Assembly: GCF_019132875.1 (NCBI RefSeq)
Contig: NZ_JAHSPF010000010.1
Location: forward strand, 1 to 64,000
Source: Erwinia phyllosphaerae
GTDB taxonomy: Bacteria > Pseudomonadota > Gammaproteobacteria > Enterobacterales > Enterobacteriaceae
Direction of reading: 5' to 3'
Length of the DNA: 64,000 nucleotides
Made by a program: the position numbers and the translations under genes. The notes under the pieces are model-generated. The model searched no databases and was not told the origin of the DNA. It worked only from the letters and a program-made list of their open reading frames with translations. Shown in pieces: positions 9,591 through 32,710 of the stretch; position 1 is the stretch's first letter; every line of letters begins with the position of its first letter.

Positions 9591-9831
9591 TTTTATAGCG
9601 CTTACCGGGAACCGCCCTCAGCTGGCGGTTTTTTTCTGCCTCAGAAAGCAGAAAGCCAGTGGTAAAGTCTGCTTTACCACTGGCCTCCCGGGCTACATGT
9701 TTGTCCTTACGTCGATAGCTACCTTTACCTTTCTTATTGGCTTCGATTCGCGTTTTGAATAGCGGATCGTGCAGCAAAGCTTCTAAAGCATTATCGCGGA
9801 TAACACCTTTTTTGTGCTGATACTTGGTCAT
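9565..9831 (-). CDS. arfA: Alternative ribosome-rescue factor ArfA
   Basis: An 88-codon frame whose first 55 or so codons match ArfA (YhdL): [21 protein letters not shown], then the basic [20 protein letters not shown] segment. ArfA binds ribosomes stalled on non-stop mRNA and recruits RF2 to release them, as a backup to tmRNA. A perfect 13-bp stem-loop (9655-9684) lies over codons 50-59. In E. coli the equivalent hairpin is cleaved by RNase III or stops transcription, so functional ArfA is made from a non-stop message and lacks the C-terminal tail; the tail here ([15 protein letters not shown]...) probably serves as a degradation signal in the full-length form. ATG at 9831 chosen by homology. 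Confidence 0.88.
   Translation of the reverse strand: MTKYQHKKGVIRDNALEALLHDPLFKTRIEANKKGKGSYRRKDKHVAREASGKADFTTGFLLSEAEKNRQLRAVPGKRYKIKSDRFSA
9610..9636 (+). terminator. mscL rho-independent terminator
   Basis: AACCGCC, CTCAGCT loop, GGCGGTT and a run of T (9630-9635) form a typical intrinsic terminator 20 nt after mscL. Confidence 0.85.
9655..9684 (-). promoter_or_regulatory. Non-stop-generating hairpin within arfA
   Basis: GCCAGTGGTAAAG (9655-9667), TCTG, CTTTACCACTGGC (9672-9684) is a perfect 13-bp inverted repeat with a 4-nt loop, inside the arfA coding region. Its position over codons 50-59 matches the RNase III/termination hairpin known in E. coli arfA, which couples ArfA synthesis to failure of tmRNA. 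Confidence 0.82.
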
Positions 9832-9886
9832 TACGATTTCCTCATGTTGGTTTCGGCAAAGAATATAGGCCTGAAATGCGTAAAGA

Positions 9887-10309
9887 TCAATCCGTCTGCG
9901 GGGACAGAGCGCCTTTTTCCAGTGCTTCAAGAATAGAGCAATAAACGCTGCTGTGAGCCGTGCCGCAGCAGGCATCGTTGAGCCTTTTTAGCGAGCGCTG
10001 CATGCGCTGTAACTCTGCGATCATTGTTTCAACTTCTGAAAGTCTGCTTTGTACGATAGTTTTAGATTCCTGACAGGTATGATGTTCAGGATCAACGCGG
10101 ATCGACAGCAGCTCCCGGATCGCTTCCAGCGTAAAGCCAAGCTGCCTGCCATAGCGGATAAACCGTAGACGCTGAAGATCGTTTTCACTGTATAACCGAA
10201 AGCCGCCTTCGGTGCGGATCTCGTGCTCCATCATCTGCTGCTTTTCGTAGTAGCGAATGGTATCTGGCGTTACCTCCGCAAGCTTCGCAAGCTGACCAAT
10301 TTTGTACAT
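9887..10309 (-). CDS. zntR: Zn(II)-responsive MerR-family activator ZntR
   Basis: A 140-residue MerR-family regulator; in E. coli ZntR activates the zinc-export ATPase gene zntA. The winged-helix DNA-binding domain starts [13 protein letters not shown], followed by the TIRYYEKQ signature and a dimerisation helix. The zinc ligands of ZntR are all present: Cys79, Cys114, Cys115, His119 and Cys124 ([11 protein letters not shown]), which separates it from CueR and other MerR proteins. It overlaps the yhdN stop by 1 nt (TAATG), so the two are translationally coupled. zntA is not in the window. Confidence 0.93.
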   Translation of the reverse strand: MYKIGQLAKLAEVTPDTIRYYEKQQMMEHEIRTEGGFRLYSENDLQRLRFIRYGRQLGFTLEAIRELLSIRVDPEHHTCQESKTIVQSRLSEVETMIAELQRMQRSLKRLNDACCGTAHSSVYCSILEALEKGALSPQTD

Positions 10310-10680
10310 TATTTATCTCCAAATAGCCGCTGCTGTAAACGCTCACCATATTCCTTTCTAAGAAAACCGGTATCCATTCCCGCCTGTCGAAGTTTACTTT
10401 CCAGAAGTGCAAGCCGCCTGGCATAGTGATCGCGGGTGGCGTCTTCTGGCTCCAGGCCAGCCAGCAATTCATTTAGCTCAATGGCTTCCCGACGCATTTC
10501 CAGTTCTGGTGGCAGATAGCCCGAGTTTTTTAACAGCCTGTAGGCCGCACGCAGTTCGGCTGGCACATGGCTGTCGTCATCAAGCTGCAGCTTTTTGCCG
10601 TTACCGGGCAGGTTATCAAACTCGCCGTTTTTTTGTGCTTCAGTAATGTGCTGCTCTACCAGTTGGTCAATTAACCACAT
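10309..10680 (-). CDS. yhdN: DUF1992 family protein YhdN
   Basis: A 123-residue cytoplasmic protein of the DnaJ-homologue subfamily C member 28 conserved domain (DUF1992), about the length of E. coli YhdN. Typical features are the N-terminal MWLIDQLVEQHI and GEFDNLPGNGKKL motifs. Function unknown. Start at ATG 10680 was chosen by homology; an upstream in-frame start at 10881 would run back through the rplQ terminator. Likely cotranscribed with zntR. Confidence 0.86.
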   Translation of the reverse strand: MWLIDQLVEQHITEAQKNGEFDNLPGNGKKLQLDDDSHVPAELRAAYRLLKNSGYLPPELEMRREAIELNELLAGLEPEDATRDHYARRLALLESKLRQAGMDTGFLRKEYGERLQQRLFGDK

Positions 10681-10750
10681 GGTCACCTCACGAATGAGTG
10701 GAAAAGGGAAAGCATAACGCGTGGCGGGAGGATGGGGAAATAACAGGCAT

Positions 10751-10778
10751 AAAAAAACCGGGCATACGCCCGGTTTTT
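10751..10778 (-). terminator. Alpha operon terminator
   Basis: On the minus strand CCGGGC, GTAT, GCCCGG followed by seven T residues, 18 nt after the rplQ stop, ends the rpsM-rpsK-rpsD-rpoA-rplQ operon. Confidence 0.9.
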
Positions 10779-10795
10779 CCAGATTGCGGCAGATA

Positions 10796-11203
<408 letters not shown>

Positions 11204-11219
11204 TTAACCTGTGATCGGG

Positions 11220-12209
11220 TTATTCATCAGCGATGCTAGCGGGCGGCCAGTTTTCCAGGCGCATGCCCAGAGACAGACCACGAGAAGCCAGCACGTCTTT
11301 AATCTCGGTAAGAGATTTTTTACCAAGGTTAGGCGTTTTAAGCAGCTCAACCTCGGTACGCTGTACCAGATCACCGATGTAGTGGATAGCTTCTGCCTTA
11401 AGGCAGTTAGCAGAGCGGACAGTCAATTCCAGATCGTCAACAGGGCGCAGCAGGATCGGATCGAATTCTGGTTTCTCTTCTTTCACTTCCGGCTGACGTA
11501 CATCACGTAAGTCAACGAAAGCTTCCAGTTGTTCAGCCAGAATGGTTGCCGCACGACGAATCGCCTCTTCAGGATCGATTGTGCCGTTGGTTTCCATTTC
11601 GATGACCAGCTTGTCCAGGTCAGTACGCTGTTCAACACGCGCTGCTTCAACATTGTAGGCAATACGTTCTACAGGGCTGTAGCAAGCGTCGACTAACAGA
11701 CGACCGATCGGGCGCTCATCTTCTTCCGAATGAATTCGGGCAGAAGCCGGCACATAACCGCGACCACGCTGAACTTTGATACGCATGCTGATAGCCGCGT
11801 TCTCATCAGTCAGGTGGCAGATCACGTGCTGCGGCTTGACGATTTCGACATCACCATCATGGGTGATATCGGCTGCAGTCACAGGGCCAATGCCAGATTT
11901 ATTCAGAGTGAGAATAACTTCATCTTTCCCCTGAACTCTTACCGCCAGCCCTTTCAGGTTGAGCAGGATTTCCAGGATATCTTCCTGTACGCCCTCTTTG
12001 GTGCTGTACTCGTGCAGTACACCATCAATTTCAACCTCGGTCACCGCGCAACCCGGCATTGATGAAAGCAGAATACGGCGCAGTGCGTTACCAAGAGTAT
12101 GGCCAAAGCCACGCTCTAAAGGCTCAAGGGTCACCTTGGCGTGCGTCGAACTCACTTGCTCGATATCTACCAGGCGCGGTTTTAGAAACTCTGTCACAGA
12201 ACCCTGCAT
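11220..12209 (-). CDS. rpoA: RNA polymerase alpha subunit
   Basis: A 329-residue RNA polymerase alpha subunit. The N-terminal domain (1-235) dimerises and assembles the core enzyme ([20 protein letters not shown]). A flexible linker leads to the C-terminal domain (about 250-329) that binds UP elements and activators such as CRP; the DNA-contact segment [10 protein letters not shown] and helix region [13 protein letters not shown] are conserved. Located between rpsD and rplQ as in E. coli. Confidence 0.99.
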
Positions 12210-12234
12210 TGTGTCCTCTCTTTGGTACTAAGCT

Positions 12235-12873
<639 letters not shown>

Positions 12874-12887
12874 CTAAAAAACGGGCG

Positions 12888-13280
<393 letters not shown>

Positions 13281-13293
13281 TCAATCACCCCGA

Positions 13294-13650
13294 TTATTTC
13301 TTGATCGGTTTACGCGGACCCTTGCGGGTACGTGCGTTGGTCTTGGTACGCTGACCGCGTACTGGAAGACCACGACGATGACGTAAACCACGATAGCAAC
13401 CAAGGTCCATCAGACGCTTGATGCTCAGGGTGACTTCACGACGCAGATCGCCTTCAACAACAAACTTTGCAACTGCGTCACGCAGAATGTCGATTTGTTC
13501 TTCAGACAGCTCACTGATCTTAACATTTTCAGCGATTCCCGTTGATGCACAGATAGCCTGTGAGCGGGTCTTGCCGATGCCGAAAATCGCGGTTAAGGCG
13601 ATAACGGTATGTTTATGATCAGGAATGTTAATGCCTGCTATACGGGCCAC
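13294..13650 (-). CDS. rpsM: 30S ribosomal protein S13
   Basis: A 118-residue S13 of the 30S head contacting the P-site tRNA and the bridge to the 50S. It starts at GTG 13650 ([18 protein letters not shown]), with [20 protein letters not shown] and a basic tail GPRKPIKK. The GTG start sits inside the S4-binding pseudoknot, so its translation is the target of S4 feedback. Confidence 0.99.
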   Translation of the reverse strand: MARIAGINIPDHKHTVIALTAIFGIGKTRSQAICASTGIAENVKISELSEEQIDILRDAVAKFVVEGDLRREVTLSIKRLMDLGCYRGLRHRRGLPVRGQRTKTNARTRKGPRKPIKK

Positions 13651-13724
13651 TATGCACTCCTACTATTCAAATATGCGCCCCATGCTGAAAAGCCCGTTTT
13701 CAGGATACTCAAATGGAAAACGCA
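13640..13724 (-). promoter_or_regulatory. Alpha operon leader (S4-binding pseudoknot)
   Basis: The minus-strand sequence before rpsM runs TGCGTTTTCC, GAGTATCCTGAAAACGGG, CTTTTCAGCATGGGGCGCA, then AGGAGTGCATAGTGGCCCG. It is nearly identical to the E. coli alpha operon ribosome-binding site, whose nested pseudoknot binds S4 and traps the 30S subunit on the GTG start. This is a translational repressor site. Confidence 0.85.
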
Positions 13725-13743
13725 TAGACATACAAAAGATTGG

Positions 13744-13760
13744 CTGGCTAATCTAGCCAG
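13744..13760 (-). repeat. Hairpin between rpmJ and rpsM
   Basis: CTGGCTA, ATC, TAGCCAG (13744-13760) is a perfect 7-bp inverted repeat in the 136-bp gap between rpmJ and rpsM. The minus strand continues CCAATCTTTTG, a weak U run. It may partially terminate spc operon transcription, but a terminator call is uncertain. Confidence 0.45.
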
Positions 13761-13786
13761 CTCAACCCGACTTTGCAAGAAAAATA

Positions 13787-15267
<1,481 letters not shown>

Positions 15268-15274
15268 CTGCTAC

Positions 15275-15712
<438 letters not shown>

Positions 15713-15892
15713 TTACTCCTCCACTTTAACCATGTAGGAAATCGCGTTAACCATACCGCGTACAGCTGGCGTGTCTTCACGCTCTACGGTGTGGTTAATA
15801 CGACGCAGACCCAGGCCAAGCAGCGTTGCCTTGTGTTTCGGCAAACGTCCGATCGAACTGCGGGTTTGAGTAATTTTAATAGTCTTAGCCAT
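15713..15892 (-). CDS. rpmD: 50S ribosomal protein L30
   Basis: A 59-residue L30: [20 protein letters not shown], then [17 protein letters not shown]. The ATG at 15892 gives the standard N-terminus; an ATG two codons upstream (15898) overlaps the rpsE stop and is less likely. Confidence 0.98.
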   Translation of the reverse strand: MAKTIKITQTRSSIGRLPKHKATLLGLGLRRINHTVEREDTPAVRGMVNAISYMVKVEE

Positions 15893-15897
15893 GGTCA

Positions 15898-16407
<510 letters not shown>

Positions 16408-16412
16408 CTACC

Positions 16413-16775
<363 letters not shown>

Positions 16776-17309
16776 TTACTTCTTCTTAGCCTCTTTGGTA
16801 CGCACGACTTCGTCGGCGTAACGAACACCCTTGCCTTTATAAGGCTCAGGACGACGGTAGGCGCGCAGATCGGCTGCAACCTGACCAATCAGCTGTTTAT
16901 CAGCGCCTTTCAGCACGATCTCAGTCTGAGTTGGACATTCAGCAGTGATTCCCGCAGGCAGCGCGTGTTCAACAGGGTGAGAAAAGCCCAGGGCCAGACT
17001 CACAGCGTTGCCTTTAACGGCCGCACGATAACCTACACCAACCAGCTGCAGCTTCTTGGTGAAGCCTTCGGTAACACCGATAACCATACTGTTCAGCAGT
17101 GCGCGAGAAGTACCAGCCTGTGCCCAACCGTCTGTGAAACCTTCGCGCGGAGCGAAAGTCAGAGCGTTGTCAGCATGCTTAACTTCTACAGCATTGTTGA
17201 GAGTACGAGTCAGCTCGCCGTTTTTACCTTTAATCGAAATAACCTGACCGTCGAGTTTTACCTCTACGCCGGCAGGAATGACGACAGGTGCTTTAGCAAC
17301 ACGAGACAT
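16776..17309 (-). CDS. rplF: 50S ribosomal protein L6
   Basis: A 177-residue L6 with two similar alpha/beta domains, located near the factor-binding site. It starts [20 protein letters not shown]; the C-terminal domain has [13 protein letters not shown], the RNA-binding signature of the family. Confidence 0.99.
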   Translation of the reverse strand: MSRVAKAPVVIPAGVEVKLDGQVISIKGKNGELTRTLNNAVEVKHADNALTFAPREGFTDGWAQAGTSRALLNSMVIGVTEGFTKKLQLVGVGYRAAVKGNAVSLALGFSHPVEHALPAGITAECPTQTEIVLKGADKQLIGQVAADLRAYRRPEPYKGKGVRYADEVVRTKEAKKK

Positions 17310-17320
17310 TCTTTCCTCCG

Positions 17321-17719
<399 letters not shown>

Positions 17720-17743
17720 TTACTCCCGTGATTCAATTGGTAA

Positions 17744-18049
17744 TTACCAGCTAGCCTTTTTCAAGCCAGGTACTTCACCGCGCATAGCGGCTTCACGCAA
17801 CTTGATACGGCTCAACCCGAATTTGCCCACATAACCATGTGGACGGCCAGTTTGGCGGCAGCGGTTACGCTGACGGGACGGGCTGGAATCACGCGGCAGA
17901 GTTTGCAGCTTGAGAACTGCATTCCAACGTTCTTCGTCGGATGAGTTCACACTAGAGATGATAGCTTTTAATTCCTCGCGTTTAGCGCGGTATTTATCAG
18001 CCAGTTTTACGCGAACGACTTCGCGTGCCTTCATCGATTGCTTAGCCAT
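17744..18049 (-). CDS. rpsN: 30S ribosomal protein S14
   Basis: A 101-residue S14 of the long, zinc-free (C-minus) type: no CxxC pairs are present, and it ends [12 protein letters not shown]. It starts [19 protein letters not shown]. Component of the 30S head. Confidence 0.99.
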   Translation of the reverse strand: MAKQSMKAREVVRVKLADKYRAKREELKAIISSVNSSDEERWNAVLKLQTLPRDSSPSRQRNRCRQTGRPHGYVGKFGLSRIKLREAAMRGEVPGLKKASW

Positions 18050-18063
18050 GAAGTAACCCTACC

Positions 18064-19326
<1,263 letters not shown>

Positions 19327-19393
19327 CTAATGTCAACTACTACTTCGGGACCTGATTCAGGTCGTATAAAAGCCCCATTATTGAGGGCGCAGC

Positions 19394-19399
19394 ATTATA
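19394..19399 (-). promoter_or_regulatory. spc operon promoter (-10 element)
   Basis: The minus strand reads GAAGCGGTGTTATAATGC; TATAAT (19394-19399) followed by a GC-rich discriminator (GCTGCGCCC) is nearly the same as the E. coli Pspc core. The -35 region (about 19417-19422, TACCCA) is poor in both. Transcription would start near 19387, about 73 nt before rplN. Confidence 0.75.
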
Positions 19400-19423
19400 A
19401 CACCGCTTCTCGCATATGGGTAG

Positions 19424-19450
19424 AAAAAATAAACGACTCATATCGAGTCG
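19424..19450 (-). terminator. Terminator between the amidohydrolase gene and Pspc
   Basis: On the minus strand CGACTC, GATAT, GAGTCG is followed by TTTATTTTTT: a 6-bp stem with a strong U run immediately upstream of Pspc. It would stop readthrough from the amidohydrolase gene into the spc operon. Confidence 0.72.
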
Positions 19451-19560
19451 ATATTTGATCCTCGAATTGAGGAACGCGACATTCTAAGGAATTGTTCATC
19501 CGGTAGCAATCGTAATCTGCACACTTCTTCAGCTTGTTGGGGTTTATCGTTATAAATCTG

Positions 19561-19586
19561 AAGCCGCCCCGAAAAAATGGCGGCTT
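19561..19586 (-). repeat. Hairpin just after the amidohydrolase gene
   Basis: AAGCCGCC (19561-19568) and GGCGGCTT (19579-19586) form an 8-bp stem with a 10-nt loop, 22 nt past the amidohydrolase stop codon. No U run follows on the minus strand; it could stabilise the 3' end of the message. The remaining sequence 19451-19560 shows nothing else recognisable. Confidence 0.5.
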
Positions 19587-19607
19587 TGTGAACGGCCAGA
19601 CGTCAGC

Positions 19608-21083
19608 TTAAGGATAAAGCGTAGAGGCCAGCCTGTTATGTTCTGCAACGATTTGCGCTAAGTCCACCAGGGCAAGCTGTCCTTTGTCTATAATAATCCG
19701 CCCGTTGATAATGCTGTAGGCTACGGTTCCGGGGTTACAAAAAACCAGTGCGGCAAGGGGATCGTGACCTGTGCCCGCCAGTCCCGGCCGATTGAGATCG
19801 AAAACAGCGATATCCGCCATCATGCCCGGAGCTATAGCTCCCACGTCATCCCGGTTAAGAACTCTGGCCCCGCCAAGCGTAGCCAGCTCAAGCGCCTGTC
19901 TGGCCGTCAATGCATCAGGGCCAAAGCCAACCCGCTGTAACAGCAGCGCCTGACGGACTTCTGCTATCATGTCTGCCGTGTCGTTCGATGCCGAACCGTC
20001 AACACCCAGCCCAACATTTATACCCTTATCTAACATTTTTCTGACTGGCGCGATGCCGGAGGCCAGACGCATATTTGAACATGGACAATGCGCCACGCCA
20101 GTACCGGTACGCGCAAAAAGCTCAATCCCATAATCGTCCAGCTTAACGCAGTGAGCGTGCCAGACATCCCGCCCTACCCATCCTAAGTCCTCGACATACT
20201 GCGCCGGCGTGCGGTTAAACTTTTCCCGGCTGTAGCGGACATCGTTATCGTTTTCTGCCAGGTGCGTATGCATGGAGACGTTATAGCTACGCGCCAGGCT
20301 TGCCGACTCCTTCATGAGATTTTGGCTAACGGAAAAGGGTGAACAGGGCGCAACTACAATACGCACCATGGCTCCCGGAGAAGCATCATGGTAGCGTTCA
20401 ATAACCCGCTGCGTATCCGCAAGGATTGCCGCTTCATTTTCTACCAGCGAGTCTGGCGGTAATCCTCCCTTACTTTGCCCAACACTCATACTGCCCCGGC
20501 TGGCATGAAAGCGCATGCCCATAATGGCAGCAGCTTCAATACTGTCATCCAGCCGACAGCCGTTAGGGTAAAGGTAAAGGTGATCGCTTGAGGTAGTACA
20601 GCCTGACAGCACAAGCTCGGCCATGGACATCATGGTAGAGATACGGATCGTCTCAGGCGTCATTTTTTGCCAGATCGGATAGAGGCTGGTGATCCACTTA
20701 AACAGTTCGCCATCCTGGGCTGCCGGAATCACTCGCGTCAGGCTTTGGTACATATGGTGGTGGGTATTGATCAATCCAGGGATGACGATATGCCCCTGCA
20801 TATTGATAGTTTTATCTGCCTGGCCCGGAAGTTCCGCCGCTTTACCAACGGCAGCAATGACATTACCTCTTATTAAAACACTGCCATTTTTTATTTCCCG
20901 TCTGTCAGCATCCATAGTGACGATGAGATCCGCATTCTTCAGCAATAGGGTACGTTCTGGCGACATAGCGCCAGTTGCTGTCGTAGTGGGAAAAGCAAGC
21001 CCGGCGGCAAAAAGCTCAGAGGAAGCGGCGAGCAGCGGTAAGGTTAGCAAGAGACGGCGGGTATAATCAGGTTGATTGCACAT
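19608..21083 (-). CDS. Exported amidohydrolase of the TrzN/8-oxoguanine deaminase group
   Basis: A 491-residue metal-dependent amidohydrolase (COG0402-type). Active-site elements are visible: NTHHHMYQSLTR with metal-ligand histidines at 108-110, SRGSMSVGQSKGGLPPDS, HLAEND, WHAHCV, HCPCSNMRLASG and GLGVDGSASND. The GGLPPDS loop is typical of 8-oxoguanine deaminases and close s-triazine hydrolase relatives, so deamination of an oxidised purine or related ring is the best guess; the substrate cannot be read from sequence. Residues 1-28 look like a twin-arginine signal (YTRRLLLTLPLLAAS, then AAGLA), unusual for this normally cytosolic group. Start at ATG 21083 puts the RR pair at 9-10; a GTG at 21125 is possible. 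It sits alone between rpsQ and rplN, framed by terminators; not part of this locus in E. coli. Confidence 0.85.
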   Translation of the reverse strand: MCNQPDYTRRLLLTLPLLAASSELFAAGLAFPTTTATGAMSPERTLLLKNADLIVTMDADRREIKNGSVLIRGNVIAAVGKAAELPGQADKTINMQGHIVIPGLINTHHHMYQSLTRVIPAAQDGELFKWITSLYPIWQKMTPETIRISTMMSMAELVLSGCTTSSDHLYLYPNGCRLDDSIEAAAIMGMRFHASRGSMSVGQSKGGLPPDSLVENEAAILADTQRVIERYHDASPGAMVRIVVAPCSPFSVSQNLMKESASLARSYNVSMHTHLAENDNDVRYSREKFNRTPAQYVEDLGWVGRDVWHAHCVKLDDYGIELFARTGTGVAHCPCSNMRLASGIAPVRKMLDKGINVGLGVDGSASNDTADMIAEVRQALLLQRVGFGPDALTARQALELATLGGARVLNRDDVGAIAPGMMADIAVFDLNRPGLAGTGHDPLAALVFCNPGTVAYSIINGRIIIDKGQLALVDLAQIVAEHNRLASTLYP

Positions 21084-21271
21084 CGTCACGTTCCATGTAG
21101 GTTTCCCGATACAGGACTTATCCACGCGTCCTGCGCAGCATGCTCAGCGTGGCTGAACGGAAAAACTATTTTAAGCGCTGAGAAAGAATTTAATGTGATC
21201 CCGATCGTTACGCTTAACGGTCTTATTAAACTGAGGCAGTTTTGAGAAGGGATGTGAGAAGGCAGAAAAGA

Positions 21272-21297
21272 AAAAACCCCCGCAAGCGGGGGTTTTT
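21272..21297 (-). terminator. S10 operon terminator (bidirectional)
   Basis: AAAAACCCCCGC, AA, GCGGGGGTTTTT is a strong hairpin with U runs on both strands, 16 nt past the rpsQ stop. It ends the S10 operon, so the downstream amidohydrolase gene and the spc operon need their own promoters. The 126-270 nt upstream of the amidohydrolase start (21126-21270) show only weak promoter-like matches. Confidence 0.92.
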
Positions 21298-21313
21298 CAG
21301 AGAGAAGAAGTTC

Positions 21314-23524
<2,211 letters not shown>

Positions 23525-23537
23525 TTATCCTCTAAAA

Positions 23538-25933
<2,396 letters not shown>

Positions 25934-25953
25934 TCAATCGCTCAATGACCTGA

Positions 25954-26434
<481 letters not shown>

Positions 26435-26440
26435 CCGCGC

Positions 26441-26468
26441 ATTATACGTACGTGAGCGGGCATTGCAA
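26441..26468 (-). promoter_or_regulatory. S10 operon promoter
   Basis: On the minus strand TTGCAA (26463-26468), a 16-bp spacer and TATAAT (26441-26446), followed by the GC-rich GCGCGGGCC discriminator expected for a stringently controlled ribosomal-protein promoter. Confidence 0.82.
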
Positions 26469-26524
26469 CCAGTTTCTTAACCCAGGCGGGGTATAGATAG
26501 CGGGTCGCCGGAAAACGCGTTGTT

Positions 26525-26570
26525 TAAAAAAATAAAAAACGCTGCCGGTCTTCCTGATCTAGCAGCGTTT
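26525..26570 (-). terminator. bfr terminator
   Basis: On the minus strand AAACGCTGC (26562-26570 complement) pairs with GCAGCGTTT (26537-26545 complement) across a 16-nt loop, followed by a T-rich tail (TTTATTTTTTT). It lies 16 nt past the bfr stop. Confidence 0.85.
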
Positions 26571-26585
26571 TATGATGCAACAGCC

Positions 26586-27062
26586 CTACCCTTCTACTTT
26601 GATCTGCGACTGCAGGTAATTTTGCACGCCGATTTTAGCAATCAAATCGAGTTCGGTTTCTAAGAAGTCGATATGGTGTTCTTCATCTTCCAGAATCACA
26701 ATCATCATATCGCGGCTGACATAGTCATAAACCTTATCCGCATAAGCGATAGCCTCACGCAGATCTTTGGCACCTTCCAGTTCAAGCTGCAAATCCGAAC
26801 GCAGCATCTCTTCTACATCTTCGCCAATACGCAGCCGCCCCAGGTCCTGCAGGTTCGGCAGGCCTTCGAGAAACAGTATGCGTTCGATATATTTATCCGC
26901 ATGCTTCATTTCGTCGATGGACTCGTGATATTCAATGTCGTTCAGGCGCATCAGCCCCCAGTTTTTGAACATTCGCGCATGAAGAAAATACTGGTTTATA
27001 GCAACCAGCTCATTTCCAAGAAGTTTATTCAAATGACTTATGATTCTGGCATCGCCCTTCAT
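26586..27062 (-). CDS. bfr: Bacterioferritin
   Basis: A 158-residue haem-containing ferritin that forms a 24-mer iron store. The haem ligand Met52 and the di-iron ferroxidase ligands Glu18, Glu51, His54, Glu94, Glu127 and His130 are all in place. It lies 84 nt after bfd, its iron-release partner. Confidence 0.97.
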   Translation of the reverse strand: MKGDARIISHLNKLLGNELVAINQYFLHARMFKNWGLMRLNDIEYHESIDEMKHADKYIERILFLEGLPNLQDLGRLRIGEDVEEMLRSDLQLELEGAKDLREAIAYADKVYDYVSRDMMIVILEDEEHHIDFLETELDLIAKIGVQNYLQSQIKVEG

Positions 27063-27146
27063 GTTGCATCCTCCGCTTCCGGTTAATCAGATCGTAGATG
27101 CACCAGCGAAGAAGTCAAAAAAGCATGACAAAATATAGGGGAATTA

Positions 27147-27341
27147 TCAGGCAATTTCTTTATAAGGCGGAAGGTGCTGCAGTTCTTCTTTCATGATATC
27201 GCGCGTAACGCGCAAACATTTACCGCACTGCTTGCCTACAGGAATAAACTGGCGGAGATGCTGGAGCGATTTTGGCTGGTAACGACGCACTACCTCGCGG
27301 ATCGTTTTATCACTTATGGCATTACATAAACAGACGTACAT
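27147..27341 (-). CDS. bfd: Bacterioferritin-associated ferredoxin Bfd
   Basis: A 64-residue [2Fe-2S] ferredoxin that reduces the ferric core of bacterioferritin to release iron. Cluster ligands C4, C6 (CLC), C39 and C42 (CGKC) are present. It is transcribed ahead of bfr from a strong sigma-70-type promoter overlapped by a Fur-like sequence (27370-27398). Confidence 0.96.
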   Translation of the reverse strand: MYVCLCNAISDKTIREVVRRYQPKSLQHLRQFIPVGKQCGKCLRVTRDIMKEELQHLPPYKEIA

Positions 27342-27369
27342 TTTATCACCCCGTACAAATAACGATCAC

Positions 27370-27398
27370 ATTGTAAATGCGAATCGTTTTTATTTCAA
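27370..27398 (-). promoter_or_regulatory. bfd promoter with an overlapping Fur-like box
   Basis: On the minus strand TTGAAA (27393-27398), 17 bp, TACAAT (27370-27375) is a near-consensus sigma-70 promoter. The spacer carries an AT-rich partly palindromic stretch (27375-27393, ATAAAAACGATTCGCATTT on the minus strand) resembling a degenerate Fur box. bfd is Fur-repressed in E. coli. The promoter is well supported; the Fur site is tentative. Confidence 0.6.
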
Positions 27399-27463
27399 TC
27401 GCACAAGGGGTTTATTGCAGGCGGGTAACGAGATGGTTTTTGCTTGCCGAATTGCAGCCATAA

Positions 27464-27489
27464 AAAAAGAGCACCGAAGTGCTCTTTTT
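27464..27489 (-). terminator. tuf (str operon) terminator
   Basis: AAAAAGAGCAC, CGAA, GTGCTCTTTTT forms an intrinsic terminator with U runs on both strands, 44 nt past the tuf stop. Confidence 0.9.
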
Positions 27490-27532
27490 ACTTGCCCGAA
27501 CAGAGCGAACCCTGTTCTCAGGCTATCGACAA

Positions 27533-28777
<1,245 letters not shown>

Positions 28778-28787
28778 TTAAACCCGA

Positions 28788-30926
<2,139 letters not shown>

Positions 30927-30989
30927 TCAAAGTTAAATCCCAGCGGGGTCAACTGAACGCCCGCTGGGTTAATAACAACTACAGAGCTG

Positions 30990-31475
<486 letters not shown>

Positions 31476-31556
31476 TTAATTCAGGATTGTCCAAAACTCT
31501 ACGAGTTTATTATGACATTTAAGATAAAACGTTTGGCCTTACTTAACGGAGAACCA

Positions 31557-31998
<442 letters not shown>

Positions 31999-32005
31999 AC
32001 GCGGA

Positions 32006-32034
32006 ATTTTAGGGCTGAGCAGAAAAGGTGTCAA
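32006..32034 (-). promoter_or_regulatory. str operon promoter
   Basis: On the minus strand a perfect TTGACA (32029-32034), 17-bp spacer and TAAAAT (32006-32011), with flanking sequence (CACCTTTTCTGCTCAGCCC) very close to the E. coli Pstr. It drives rpsL-rpsG-fusA-tuf. Confidence 0.9.
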
Positions 32035-32055
32035 GAAATAACCAGGATATTGTCG

Positions 32056-32343
32056 TTACCAGGTCATTTGTTGAGGGTGTTTAACCGTCAGCGCGACGAA
32101 ATCAGTATAGCTCACCGCTGCCGCATCGGATGAAATTTGAGCAGAAAGCCCGCGAGCCACCACATCATCCTGCAGGACGTATAAAGAGATGGGGGCTAAC
32201 CGCAGAGATTCAAGGGCTTTGCTGCCTTTTAACGCCGCCAGTACGCCATCCTGCAACAGTAACACGTCGTCCCCTTCTGCCAGCAGCCGCAGCATGGCGT
32301 TCAGGTCGCACTGGAAAGGAGAAGTCATCAACGTATGCAGCAT
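32056..32343 (-). CDS. tusB: tRNA 2-thiouridine synthesis protein TusB
   Basis: A 95-residue subunit of the TusBCD sulfur-relay complex (DsrH family), which passes sulfur from TusA to TusE and on to MnmA for 2-thiolation of tRNA wobble uridine. Identified by size, order and similarity. Last of yheO-tusD-tusC-tusB. Confidence 0.95.
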   Translation of the reverse strand: MLHTLMTSPFQCDLNAMLRLLAEGDDVLLLQDGVLAALKGSKALESLRLAPISLYVLQDDVVARGLSAQISSDAAAVSYTDFVALTVKHPQQMTW

Positions 32344-32350
32344 AGTTTCC

Positions 32351-32710
32351 TCAGAACGAAATAATCTGGTCGTAATCGTTTAGCGCCGCACGCAGTGCCG
32401 CAGGGGTCAGAACCTCAACCGGCAGCGCTGTTAACGCGTCTGCTGCAATGCCGCGTTCGGCCAGCGCAGCCGAGCAGACGTAAAAGTTTTCCAGATCGTA
32501 TAACGGCAGAACGCCAAACGTAGCGATATAGTTGCGCGCCAGAATTTTTTCCGGCTGCTGATCGCCCAGCAGCTGCATTACCCCGTCGCTGACGAAAAAC
32601 AGCGCGATATCTTCGCTAAGCGCTGAAACGGCCATCACGGCGTCCAGCCCTTCCCGTCCGGCGCTGGAACCATGCGGCGGCTGGCTAAAAACAAAGGCGA
32701 TACGCTTCAT
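32351..32710 (-). CDS. tusC: tRNA 2-thiouridine synthesis protein TusC
   Basis: A 119-residue DsrF-family subunit of TusBCD. It starts [20 protein letters not shown] and its length is equal to E. coli TusC. Its start overlaps the tusD stop by 1 nt. Confidence 0.96.
   Translation of the reverse strand: MKRIAFVFSQPPHGSSAGREGLDAVMAVSALSEDIALFFVSDGVMQLLGDQQPEKILARNYIATFGVLPLYDLENFYVCSAALAERGIAADALTALPVEVLTPAALRAALNDYDQIISF

Noticed and set aside
9601-9700. Second terminator at 9655-9684
   Set aside because: The perfect stem lacks a U run on either strand and coincides with the known arfA regulatory hairpin position, so it is not annotated as a terminator of mscL.
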